In this document: piece by piece, positions 55,287 through 64,000 of the stretch | Position numbering within the stretch: the first letter of the stretch is position 1 | Layout: the number at the start of each line of letters is the position of its first letter | Source of the DNA: Corinectria fuckeliana | Lineage: Eukaryota; Ascomycota; Sordariomycetes; Hypocreales; Nectriaceae | Length of the DNA: 64,000 bases | Assembly: GCA_019137255.1 (NCBI GenBank) | Contig: WPDH01000068.1 | Coordinates: 183,304 to 247,303, forward strand | Direction: 5' to 3' | The notes under the pieces: generated by a model | Seen by the model: the letters and a program-made list of their open reading frames with translations, nothing else | Databases searched by the model: none | Told to the model about the DNA's origin: nothing | Made by a program: the position numbers and the translations under genes

Positions 55287-55808
55287 AGCCGAGCTTTGGG
55301 ATATTACGTGTCCTTGTCAATATCAGGAACAGAGACAGATAGTCTGACAGTGAGGAGACAGCGCGCTTTTACGGCCCATTAACAGGGTTAACCTTGGCTA
55401 GATACGCTACGATAAGGACAGGAGGCAGATTGATAGTGGACATTTACAGACCGACAACTTTCCGGCAACTCTCCGGCAAAGCAGGCATTAAATTAGGTGC
55501 TAAGCTCAGTGCATACTCCACCAAATTACTTATATATACTAAAATGTAGAAGTAGCCTGAAAGTTAAGTATTGACCTTTTTCACGAGCGTGTAAATACTC
55601 TATACTTGTGGTTGCTTTTAAGGCTTGTAAACATGTTTACTATATAGTAAATTAAAGTCTTCTCTAGGTCACTTATAGTGGAGCTTTTAGAGCTGAAGGT
55701 AGAGAGTATATGCTAGAAAGTTAAAACTTACAGAAGGCTATATAGCCTGGTGTTTTAAACCCCTATTTTTAGAATTTTTCACTGTAACTATCTTATACTA
55801 TACAGCTA
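55287..55808. promoter_or_regulatory. promoter of Zn2Cys6 gene running into AT-rich block
   Basis: CCGGCAA occurs twice in direct orientation, 11 bp apart (55462 and 55473), 170-190 bp upstream of the start codon. From about 55490 on, base composition changes abruptly to AT-rich, TpA-rich DNA. Confidence 0.5.
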
Positions 55809-57195
55809 CAGTCCCGTGCAAAAGTTCTAACAGTCTTTAGATTTACCTAAATTTTTTTAATTATTATATAATCTTTAATCAGCCTTTACGTATTTAAATA
55901 ATATTATATTAAATTAAAAGCTTAATAATCTTAAACCTTAGCGACTAGAGATAATAATAATATATATTAATACTTAGTATATTACCCCTCTGTGTTAATA
56001 ACCGCCTATATTTATCAGGGTATTAAATTTAGTAGATTTTTAAGCATCTTATTTTTAATCTTATACTAAAGCTTTTTTATATACTTAATTAAATATTTCT
56101 TAGTAGCTAGATTTTTTAAAAGCTTTATAAGATCTAAATATTTAGTATAAATCTATTTTTTTAAGATTACTTATAAATTCTTAATTAGATTAAGATTAGG
56201 TAAATAAAAGGGCTAATTTATAAGTGTAATACTCTTATATATAGTATACTAATATAGCTACTACTAGACTAAATAACTTTTAAATATAAGTCTATTATTA
56301 TATTAAAATACTATTTTTTTCTTAATAATTTCTAAAAGATATTCTTAAAGGTAGGCTAAGATAACTTAGCTAGTAATATTATTATATAGTACTTAAGAGT
56401 TCTTATTTAAGCAGACTAAATTAATAGCCCTATTAAGAGTAAAAGCACTAAAAAATATCTATAAATATCTTAGTAGCTTCCTAAAAGGCTATATATTCTT
56501 TTTAATAAGTCTCTTACACTAATTATAGTTAGAAAAGTAATCTAAAAATAGAGTATTTAACTTATATATTTTATAAAAGCCTAATATCTTCTTTTACTAT
56601 TACTATAATTAATTAAGATCTTATTAGAGAAAATCTAAGTATACTAAAAACAAGTATATTTATTAATATATATCTATATAAAAATTAAGCGCTTTATAGC
56701 TATTACTTTACTAAGAAAAAAGCATCTACTTATAAGATAGTATTAGATACCTTTTTTAATTAACTATTATATTAAAGTTATTTTATAGTAAAAAGTACTA
56801 CTCTTATAAAAAAGCTAGCTAGCTATAATAAAAAAGTCTTAATTAATAATTTAAAAGATATAACTTTTATCCCTATTAGTAAGAATAGTTAGCTACCTAA
56901 AGTATAAAAAACTTTTTATATTATTTTAGTGCTTATACTAATAAATAATACTAAATATTATATACTTTATAACTCTCTTCTAAGCTATAATTAAATTAAG
57001 AGAAACACTAGATTTATATATTATTATAATTTTTATCCTCTTATAAGAACTATAATATGTTTTTAAATATACTAAAGGTATAATATTATTAAATTATTAT
57101 AAGTTAAAGTTATTAAGGCTATATAGCTATGTTAAAGTTATAATATAAAAGCGGGGAAATCTAGAAAAATTATTAGAACTTTTACACGCCTACTA
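55809..57195 (-). mobile_element. RIP-mutated Tc1/mariner transposon
   Basis: The left end reads CAGTCCCGTGCAAAAGTTCT after a TA dinucleotide. The right end (from about 57172) carries its imperfect reverse complement, followed by TA-rich bases, so this is a complete element of about 1.39 kb. The interior is extremely AT-rich with stops in all frames. On the minus strand at 56171-56215 the codons read stop-P-F-Y-L-P-N-L-N-L-I-K-N-L-stop. Each deviation from the standard mariner/Tc1 block (Trp, Ser-Pro-Asp-Leu-Asn-Pro-Ile-Glu-Asn) is a C-to-T or G-to-A change, the footprint of repeat-induced point mutation. The transposase is dead. Confidence 0.75.
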
Positions 57196-57790
57196 TACTT
57201 AAGGCTCTATCTATTAGTTTTTTTATTTAAGTGTAAGAGTTAGTCTAACCAGGGTGTAAACACAGAGATTATAAAGGTAGGTATTAGTATATTATAAAGC
57301 TTTTACTTAACAAGTATTTAGCAAGTGCTTATTAAGCGCTCTTAAAGGGGCTGCTAGCCTACTATTTAGGCAAGCCCTAAAGTTAAGCCCTAAAGGCTTA
57401 TATTAGGTGTTAATAGTGTTAGCACTAACTATTATATTAAGTTAAGAGAATTATATAGCTAGAGTTGTAAAATTAGTTAGTATAAAACTATACTAATACT
57501 ATTTAAAAAAATTTAATATATACTAACTAAATACTAAAAATAATTAGTTAGTACAGATTTATATTAATACTAACTAATTAGTATAAATTTAGTAGTAGTT
57601 ATAATATTATAGTTATAGTATATTAACTATTACAGTTATAGTGTATTAACTATAGTAAGTAGTTATAGTGCTTTCTCTACTTTTTATAGTAATTTAAGTG
57701 TAAAAGTGGGAAGATTAAAGAATGTGAGGGTTAACATAGTAAGAAAAAGCGGGAGAAAAATTGAAAATGGGGTTTTAAGACACCGGGCCC
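57196..57790. repeat. AT-rich RIP-like block, right flank
   Basis: AT-rich sequence with short palindromic and tandem words (TTAGTAT/ATACTAA, AGTTATAGT(A/G)TATTAACTA). It is probably older element debris; no coding capacity. Confidence 0.6.
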
Positions 57791-58965
57791 TATAGCCTTC
57801 TGTAAGACCAAGTAACCTTTAATGATACGTGGCCCCTACAGCAGCTACTTATTTTTCACTCTCTCTCCCCTCTCAATGTATAATTTTGCAAGCTCATTCG
57901 AGGTTCAGTGGTCGACAGGCATCACAGCAACCCTATTCACAAGCTCTGGGACAGCACTTCCGTCGATGCCGACCGGACCCACGGCATCACGCCTTTGCTT
58001 GGGGCCACCGCTGCCTCGAGGATCCGCTTTCTAACTCTGTGGAGTTAGTGTGATAAACAGTCTCGTGGTTCACCAGAGACTAATAAATTTATCCCGGGAT
58101 AGATAGATGATGAACGAATGGTAGAAACGAGACAGGTGATCGAAAGACAATGCACGTGCCTCTAAAAATGGTAGCCAGCAAGTCGTCTACAAGTGTAGCT
58201 TGGTAGACGATTGTGGTGCGATGCTGGTTTTTATAATTAGTTGCTATAGTGGAAGCGAGCTACTTACGAACTGTTCTTTTATAATTACGGTATAGGTAGG
58301 ACATTAGGATTACCAGCCAGGACATATCCTGCTTCCATCGCCTCACTCGGTTCAACATCGGAAACCCTTCACAGATAACCCGGAATCAAGGTCATATATC
58401 CTTGTTTAAAAGTCTGAAAGCTCCGACCCCAGTCTCGGACTAGTTCCCCGTGGGAAATGATGCATATTCCAACCCGACCATGTGGCTCGGGAAATGCTTC
58501 TCCCCGCGAAGTGGAACCAAAACAACAACCGAGGTCTTCCCCCTGGGCCTAGTCTCCGAGGCTATAGGGATCAGCGCACGGCAAACTGTCCTGATTTTGT
58601 CCAAAACCTGGTCGCGGGGACAGCTATGCTCTGGTAGTTGTGGAATAGGCCCGATGGTATGGGGTGAGCGGGGGCGGGGGTTGCATTGTGAGCGGAGTAT
58701 ATGGGGAAGGCCTCGGGGCTCGCTATGGCTGATGTTGTTTGTAGCCAAGGCACGAGGTCGAGCGAGCCCAGCGGTAAGAGGTTGTTGTAGACTAAGAACT
58801 AGTCTAGTACCGTGGAATACTACCGAGAGAATGACCGAGAGAAGTCGTGGATTGTCGATGAGGAGCTACACTATCCACCAAGTATATAGGTCGCTTAGAT
58901 GTTCGAGGCAGCGTGTAGCTGGAGGAATAAGATCTACCATCAAGCTTCTGTTTGTAGTCACAGCT
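57791..58965. other. intergenic, upstream of carboxylesterase
   Basis: Normal base composition returns. The frame of the esterase is open upstream to 58450, but the text there is not protein-like and I do not include it. No other gene seen. Confidence 0.5.
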
Positions 58966-60889
58966 ATGGCATCAGTCTCCAGGGTTATCCTATTCGGCCT
59001 TGGCCTCGTCGGCTCGGTCGCCTCAAGAGCTGTAGCTGCGTCTCGGCATGCTACTCCAACAGTCTCAGTCAGAAATGGCTCCTACGCCGGCATCTACAGT
59101 GACGACTACGACCAAGATTACTTCTTAGGCATCCCCTACGCACAGGTAGGATACGGTTTAGGCATCAAACTCTCTGGACTAATTATTATAGAAACCTGAG
59201 CGTTTTGCCCTAGCCAAGGGGTTGGATGAATCGTGGGATGGCGTTCACCAAGCCACAGCTTACCCGCCGCATTGCTATGGCTACGGCGGTGATCAGATCG
59301 GGTACGAGCAGTCAGAAGACTGCCTTTACCTGAACGTCGTCCGCCCTGCTGGCATCAAAAAAAACGCCGGTCTTCCGGTCGTTGCGTGGATCCACGGAGG
59401 CGGCCTGTACATGGGCGGCTCAGGTGACCGCAGGTACAACCTCTCCTTCATCGTCGACCGTAGTGTGGAAATGGGCACGCCGATAATAGGAGTGAGCTTC
59501 AACTATCGACTGTCGGCCATGGGTTTCTTGTGTGGTGACGAAGCTCTGGCTGCGGGCATTACCAACAATGGATTCCGAGACCAGCGTCTTGCTCTACGCT
59601 GGATCAACGAGAACATCCGTAGCTTCGGTGGATCTCCAAACAAGGTGACAATCATGGGCGAGAGTTCTGGTGCGGAGAGCGTATCAGCACAGGTATTCGC
59701 ATACAACGGTAAGATGCATTCCTTCGATTGCGCATCTCATACTCACGACATTAGGACGTGACGATAGTCTCTTCTGTGGAGCCATTGCCGAGTCCGGCTT
59801 TGGCGGCGCTATTGGAAGATTTCCCGGAGGATTCAACGCCACAGGGGACATGCAGGATATATACAACGCCTTGGTAGGAAACGTGACGTCCTGCGCATCC
59901 TTGGTTGGCTCTGCAGCGTCCTTGGAATGCCTTCGGAACGCGCCGTTCGACGAGATCAACTACGCTTTGAACGTCACCTCCGTAGGCCCATGGCCACCTG
60001 TTCTAGATCATGACTTTGTCGCGGACTATCCCGCCAACCAGGTTGCCAAGGGTCACTTTCCCAAGGCTCCGGTCCTTATCGGCGCCAACACCGATGAGGG
60101 TACTGCGTTTGGCTCGGGCAAAGGACCGAACGGAGGCGGTGTTAACACTGATGACGAGATGAGAGACGCAATTGCCACACTAATCCCTGAAGATGTGAAA
60201 GAACATTCTGGAAAATCAGTCAACCAGATCATCGACGAGCTGATGGAACTATATCCCAACGATCAAAGGCTGGGCATCCCATCGCTCAAGACTTGGCCTC
60301 GGGTCATCGAGCCCGACGACACCTATGCAGAGGCACTGGGGCTACAGTACCGACGAACTAACGCGCTTTTTGGCGATTTCTCAATGCAATATCAGAGGCG
60401 TCGAGCGAACGTCGCTTGGGCCAAGCGCGGAGTTCCTAGCTACGCCTACCGGTTTGACGTGACTGTCAACGGAGTGCTTCCGGTCACTGGCGCGACGCAT
60501 TTCCAAGAGGTACAAGCCGCCCTGTATCTCGGTATGAGATCATCTTGCTCACAAGTTTATAGGTCGCTTTCGTGTTCCGCAACCTCAACGGCGACGGATA
60601 CGACACCAGCCCCTTCGGTGGTAATGGGACCTACCCTGCCAGAGCCAAGGCCCTCTCCACAGTCATGGCCTCTGCTTGGATCAACTTTGTGACGGGACTC
60701 GATCCCAATGGGAAGAAGGGATACCTTTTCCCCAAGACGACAAAGTGGCCTGTTTATGACGTGTCTAGGGGTAAGTCAGGAAGAGGCATTGTGTTTGATG
60801 TGGATGGTAGCTTCGTGGAGACGGATAACTGGCGCGCTCGCGGCATGAGTTTCTTTGCCGAGCATGGGTTGACGATATTTGGAAACTGA
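58966..60889 (+). CDS. secreted type-B carboxylesterase/lipase
   Basis: Exons 58966-59145, 59192-59708, 59755-60509 and 60563-60889 give 592 residues. A signal peptide (about 1-24, MASVSRVILFGLGLVGSVAS) marks secretion. Type-B marks are GIPYAQ, SEDCLYLNVVRP and the oxyanion WIHGGGLYMGG. The nucleophile elbow GESSGAES has Ser218. The acidic member is the Glu in GANTDEGTAF, and the His lies in TGATHFQEV. Several Asn-x-Ser/Thr sites suggest glycosylation. It is a Cholinesterase-fold extracellular esterase; fungal relatives cleave lipids, feruloyl esters or mycotoxin esters. Frame and splice sites are intact. Confidence 0.92.
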
Positions 60890-61377
60890 TTAAAGAGACT
60901 GATGATGGGTCTTTACACCTAGGGTCGGTAGTAGCATAGTCAATGCTATGGCAACTAGTCAGACCAGTCGCGTCTGACGGGGGAAGCCGAGTCATACCGT
61001 AATGCCATATTCCCAGCATCTCCACATCCTGAAGACTCGTTCCACTAACGAGGTTCTTTCGCAAAGACTTGCTGCGAGACGAGGTGTCTCTCAGTGAGGC
61101 ACTGCCATCGCAAGTCTCGGGCATGATCGGCCGTGGAGCTTCCGCCACGAAGACAAATCGAGGGAACCCGTTCACAGATGTGTGTACCTCGATACAGTGT
61201 AAACCTTGATGACAATGATGATAGAGGAACAGCTAAGGTAGGTTCCACAAAACCCCTAGGACTGGATTTCCATCTTTCCGGATCTTACACTGAACGTTAC
61301 TAGCATTAGCACACGGACTAAATCTGCTTCCCAAAAGATTTACTAAAAAGAGACGCCTTGACAGCAAGACTGTATAA
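60890..61377. other. intergenic
   Basis: No gene seen between the esterase and the first 5S copy. Confidence 0.5.
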
Positions 61378-61496
61378 ACATACAACAGCAGGGATTCGCT
61401 GGTCGTCACCGACCCAACTACTAATCTGCCGCTTCTTAGCTTGACTATGGGAGAGCGGACGGGATCCCGTATTCTCTAAGAGCTATGGTCGTATGT
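61378..61496 (-). rRNA. 5S ribosomal RNA, copy A
   Basis: 119 nt on the minus strand, the standard fungal 5S length. It starts ACATACGACCATAG and ends GAATCCCTGCTGTTGTATGT plus a T tail, so helix I (ACATAC/GTATGT) pairs fully. Inner segments such as GGGATCCCGTCCGCTCTCCC and GTTGGGTCGGTGACGACCAG match the family. Likely functional. 5S genes in Pezizomycotina are usually dispersed like this. Confidence 0.88.
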
Positions 61497-61558
61497 AACA
61501 GAAAGCAGTGATGATGCAGAATATGTCGTTTCCTAAATCTATCTAACAAAAAAGTAAA

Positions 61559-61677
61559 ATATACAACAGCGAGGATTCCCCGGTCGTCACCGACCCGAGT
61601 ACTAGTTCGCCCCTCACCAGCTTGACTAAGGGAGAGCGGACGGGATCCCGTATTTTCTAGTGGGTATGGTCGTATAT
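61559..61677 (-). rRNA. 5S ribosomal RNA, divergent copy B
   Basis: Also 119 nt and same strand, 62 bp upstream of copy A in transcription order. It starts ATATACGACCATACCC and ends TGTTGTATAT plus a T run. Helix I still pairs because both partners changed (C to T on one side, G to A on the other). It differs from copy A at many places in the middle (helix II/III arms). A run of six T follows shortly after the end, fitting pol III termination. It may be a variant gene or a pseudogene. Confidence 0.75.
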
Positions 61678-62103
61678 GATCGGAATTGCAATGTCACGGA
61701 TTATGTCGCAGGGTGAACCGTCCGTAGATTCAAGCCTGAGTACGGAGTAATCGCGTACCGGCTGGTCGAGTCGCCGAGCTGCGATTTCTAGGAGACGTGT
61801 AATCGTCTACTTAGAAGCAGCTTCATTTCCAACCGAGCGAAGCAATCTATCTATGCTCCTAGAGCCAAGCATGTCCGCTCGATGCGAAGGCCCTCAGGGC
61901 TTTACAGACTTAATCGTTCAGTCCCGCATCCATTATGAACGCGACGAGTTTGTAAAGCCCATCACTAAAAACGACATCGTCAGCTCGTGTCATTGCGCTG
62001 TCCTTGGTTTCAAGACTACTTACTTCAATAAGCCGGAAGGGCCGTTACGACTGGTGAGGCAGAATGTATGAAGCTATGGGATGTGGATATTTAAATCAAG
62101 AAC
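61678..62103. other. intergenic with a short unrecognised frame
   Basis: A plus frame (ATG at 61871, stop at 62071, 66 residues) is cytosolic-looking and not recognised. It may be part of the degenerate material next to it. Confidence 0.35.
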
Positions 62104-62362
62104 ACTCGGCCGAAGTGCATCTACAGGCGCCTTTTTATCACGAAGGGTTGCATGACTAGAGTCGGCAGCCAAGATGTCAAGATCGGAGACGCTGTCTATG
62201 TCTTGTAAGGTGGCAACATGCCCTTTGTTCTACGACGCAAAAGGGGGACCCCGAGAGGATGGTTGCCATTTTGAATACGTTGGACAAGCATACGTATATG
62301 GGATTATAGATGGCGAAGTGATCGATGAGGGTGGGGAGCCTAAGTGGATAAGTTTGTACTAA
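62104..62362 (+). pseudogene. HET-domain protein 3' remnant
   Basis: Frame text CIYRRLFITKGCMTRVG, then DVKIGDAVYVL, a stop (TAA where CAA would fit) and GGNMPFVLRRK. After a one-base shift comes YVGQAYVYGIIDGEVID and a stop. This is the standard C-terminal segment of fungal heterokaryon-incompatibility (HET) proteins: RRLFIT, the GLGP-like turn, GD-x-V, GG-x-PFVLR, Y-x-x-VGE-x-YVHGIMDGE. The HET domain itself is absent, and the start is cut off. One stop compatible with RIP and one frameshift make it a dead fragment. Confidence 0.65.
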
Positions 62363-62369
62363 TCTTTCT

Positions 62370-64000
62370 ATGTAGACTACGTTATCTTATTACTTCCTAT
62401 TGCTCTATCGTGCAGTATAATTCCCGGTACAACTCACTCTCCTGGTCTTTCTTAATAGTATTAACTATCTTTAACAACTTTCTTTTTGTGCTATCCCTTT
62501 TAGGCCTCTAGATGTGTAGCTTAACATTTATCACAGCTATAAGTAGTGGGATACTTAGCTTAGTATTTATATTAGTACTAATTATATAAGTTTTCTTTAT
62601 AAGTAATCTTACTATTTCTTTTTACTATTATAGCTAGGCTTTTTAAGAAGAGACCTCTCTAATAATATTAAAATTAAAGCTATTATTATAGACTTAGCTA
62701 ATTACTACTATATATATTACTAAATTACTTTACTTTTAGCTGTATTATTATAATTTTATATTAACTTTAGTAAACTTTACTCTATTAAAAGACAAAAAGG
62801 CTTTAGTAAGTACTTTCTATTTTAGTATACTACTAATATATATTATAGTCTAAGCTTTACTTAGCTTAAGCTAGATAGAAAAGTTATTTACTAAGAGGTA
62901 ATAAGACTTAGCTGCTAAGTTAGTTAGCAGCTTATATAAGTATTTAAGTTAGATAGGTAAAAAGCTTTACTTTCTCTTTTTCTTTTTTAGCTTTATTAAT
63001 ATTAATCTCTTTTAGCACCTTCTTATAGCTGCCTAAAGGCTAGCTTATTATAATTAATAAAGCTTCTCTTATACTAGACCTCTTATAAGAGTAAGATTTA
63101 TATAATAGATTCTTACTAGCAGATTTTACTTATACCTAACCAGCTTAAACATCTAAAAGATTTCTTTACCTAACTAATCTTAATATATGTAAAATTTACT
63201 ATTAATAGACTTATAATTAGAGAACCTTAAGTATAATTCTTTTATATATACTTTATTAGTAGAGAATACAGTTAGTATAAACTAACTACTTATTATAAGC
63301 TTAAGCTGTTAGCTTAGTCTTAAAGGAGTGTATATACTATAGTATATACACTTAGGCTATAAAAAAGGCTAAAACACGCCTAGTATACTTTTAACCTTTT
63401 TTTCTTTTTAAGTTTATATATATTCTTAATAACACCTACTTATAGTAGTCTTAAAGCTAGTCTTTTATATTATATAGACTTTCTTTAACCTAAAAGATAA
63501 TACTTTTAGTTAATATAAATACTATAATAATAAAAGATAATATATATATAATATAATATATACTAGACTTATTTATTTATTTATACTTTATAAACCTAAA
63601 AAGTAGATAGTGCTTTTATTTTATATAAATACAAGAAAAACTATAAAATTAAATAAAAACTTATATTCTTTATATAACAGACCTAGATTAGGCCTCTTAT
63701 ACTATTATTATATATAAGTAAATAGTTCTTTTACTAAAACTAGAGTTATCTTATTTTCTAGAGGGCTATAAAAAAAAATTAAAGAGAGAGAAAGAGAAAA
63801 AAGAAAAAGAAAAAAAAAAAAGGTAAAAGAGAGAGAAATAGTTAACTAATTATTAAGCATCTAGTCTGCTATAAGAGTAGAGTAGTTAAGTGTTAAGATT
63901 ATACTAGCTAAGTATATTTAGGTTACTTTATAGTTATAGCTAAGAGCTTAAGATTTTAAGTAGGTAAAACTAGCTGTTAGTAAGTTAGCTAGCTATTAGT
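62370..64000. repeat. AT-rich RIP-like block at right edge
   Basis: Abrupt change to AT-rich, TpA-rich DNA with stop codons in all frames through to the window end. It includes a purine-only tract (A/G) at about 63771-63840. This is typical of repeat-induced point mutation of transposons. I could not assign a family or find terminal repeats; the element probably continues beyond the window. Confidence 0.7.

Noticed and set aside
58450..58965. In-frame 5' extension of the carboxylesterase frame
   Set aside because: The text is not protein-like and would bury the signal peptide; the ATG at 58966 gives a normal secreted type-B esterase.
55809..64000. Repeated short words in the AT-rich blocks considered as a CRISPR-like or centromeric array
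   Set aside because: No regular unit and spacer pattern; TpA-rich degeneration from RIP explains the words, and CRISPR is not expected in a fungal genome.

Overview
The window is nuclear DNA of a filamentous ascomycete, most likely a Sordariomycete of the Colletotrichum or Hypocreales type. Genes carry short GT-AG introns (46-110 bp) with CTAAC-like branch points. The families are typical of Pezizomycotina: RTA1, LaeA-like methyltransferases, Zn2Cys6 regulators, CYP, HET and DUF6536. 5S rRNA genes are dispersed, and two AT-rich, TpA-rich blocks look RIP-mutated. I cannot name a species from sequence alone.

Layout. 1-6 kb: 3' end of an RTA1-like gene, a MYND-finger gene whose start is broken across a C-run, and two decayed genes (a DHA1 MFS transporter and a fungal transcription factor). 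6.4-18 kb: a maltose-O-acetyltransferase-like enzyme with a GC-AG intron, a secreted cellobiose-dehydrogenase-like GMC flavoenzyme, an ammonium transporter with a GATA-rich promoter, a decayed DUF6536 gene and an intradiol (hydroxyquinol/catechol) dioxygenase. 18-23 kb is mostly wreckage: a LaeA-like methyltransferase with a frameshift, an unrecognised broken gene and an S9-peptidase remnant. 23-34 kb: an NtaA/DszA-type flavin monooxygenase, a regulator lacking a visible zinc cluster, a sialidase-like BNR protein with a late frameshift, a seven-exon sugar transporter behind a CreA-like palindrome, and an aldo/keto reductase. 35-37.4 kb: a long, probably myristoylated coiled-coil protein. 39-40.6 kb: an intact nine-exon LaeA-like methyltransferase.

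42-55.3 kb is a compact block of seven intact genes: homogentisate-dioxygenase-like enzyme / cytochrome P450 (divergent), DHA1 exporter / NCS1 permease (divergent), isochorismatase-fold cysteine hydrolase / HSL-type alpha/beta hydrolase (divergent), and a Zn2Cys6 regulator. The hexamer CCGGCA (either strand) occurs nine times in the roughly 2.3 kb of promoter DNA of these genes, against about one expected. I propose a co-regulated uptake, hydrolysis and ring-cleavage cluster for an amide- or N-containing aromatic compound. That function is inference.

55.4-57.8 kb is an AT-rich block. It holds a RIP-mutated Tc1/mariner element with recognisable terminal inverted repeats and a ghost of the transposase motif containing DLNPIEN. 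Then come a secreted type-B carboxylesterase, two same-strand 5S rRNA copies and a HET-protein 3' remnant, and the window ends in a second AT-rich block. Intact catabolic genes mixed with many indel-broken genes and RIP blocks suggest a fast-evolving accessory or subtelomere-like region.
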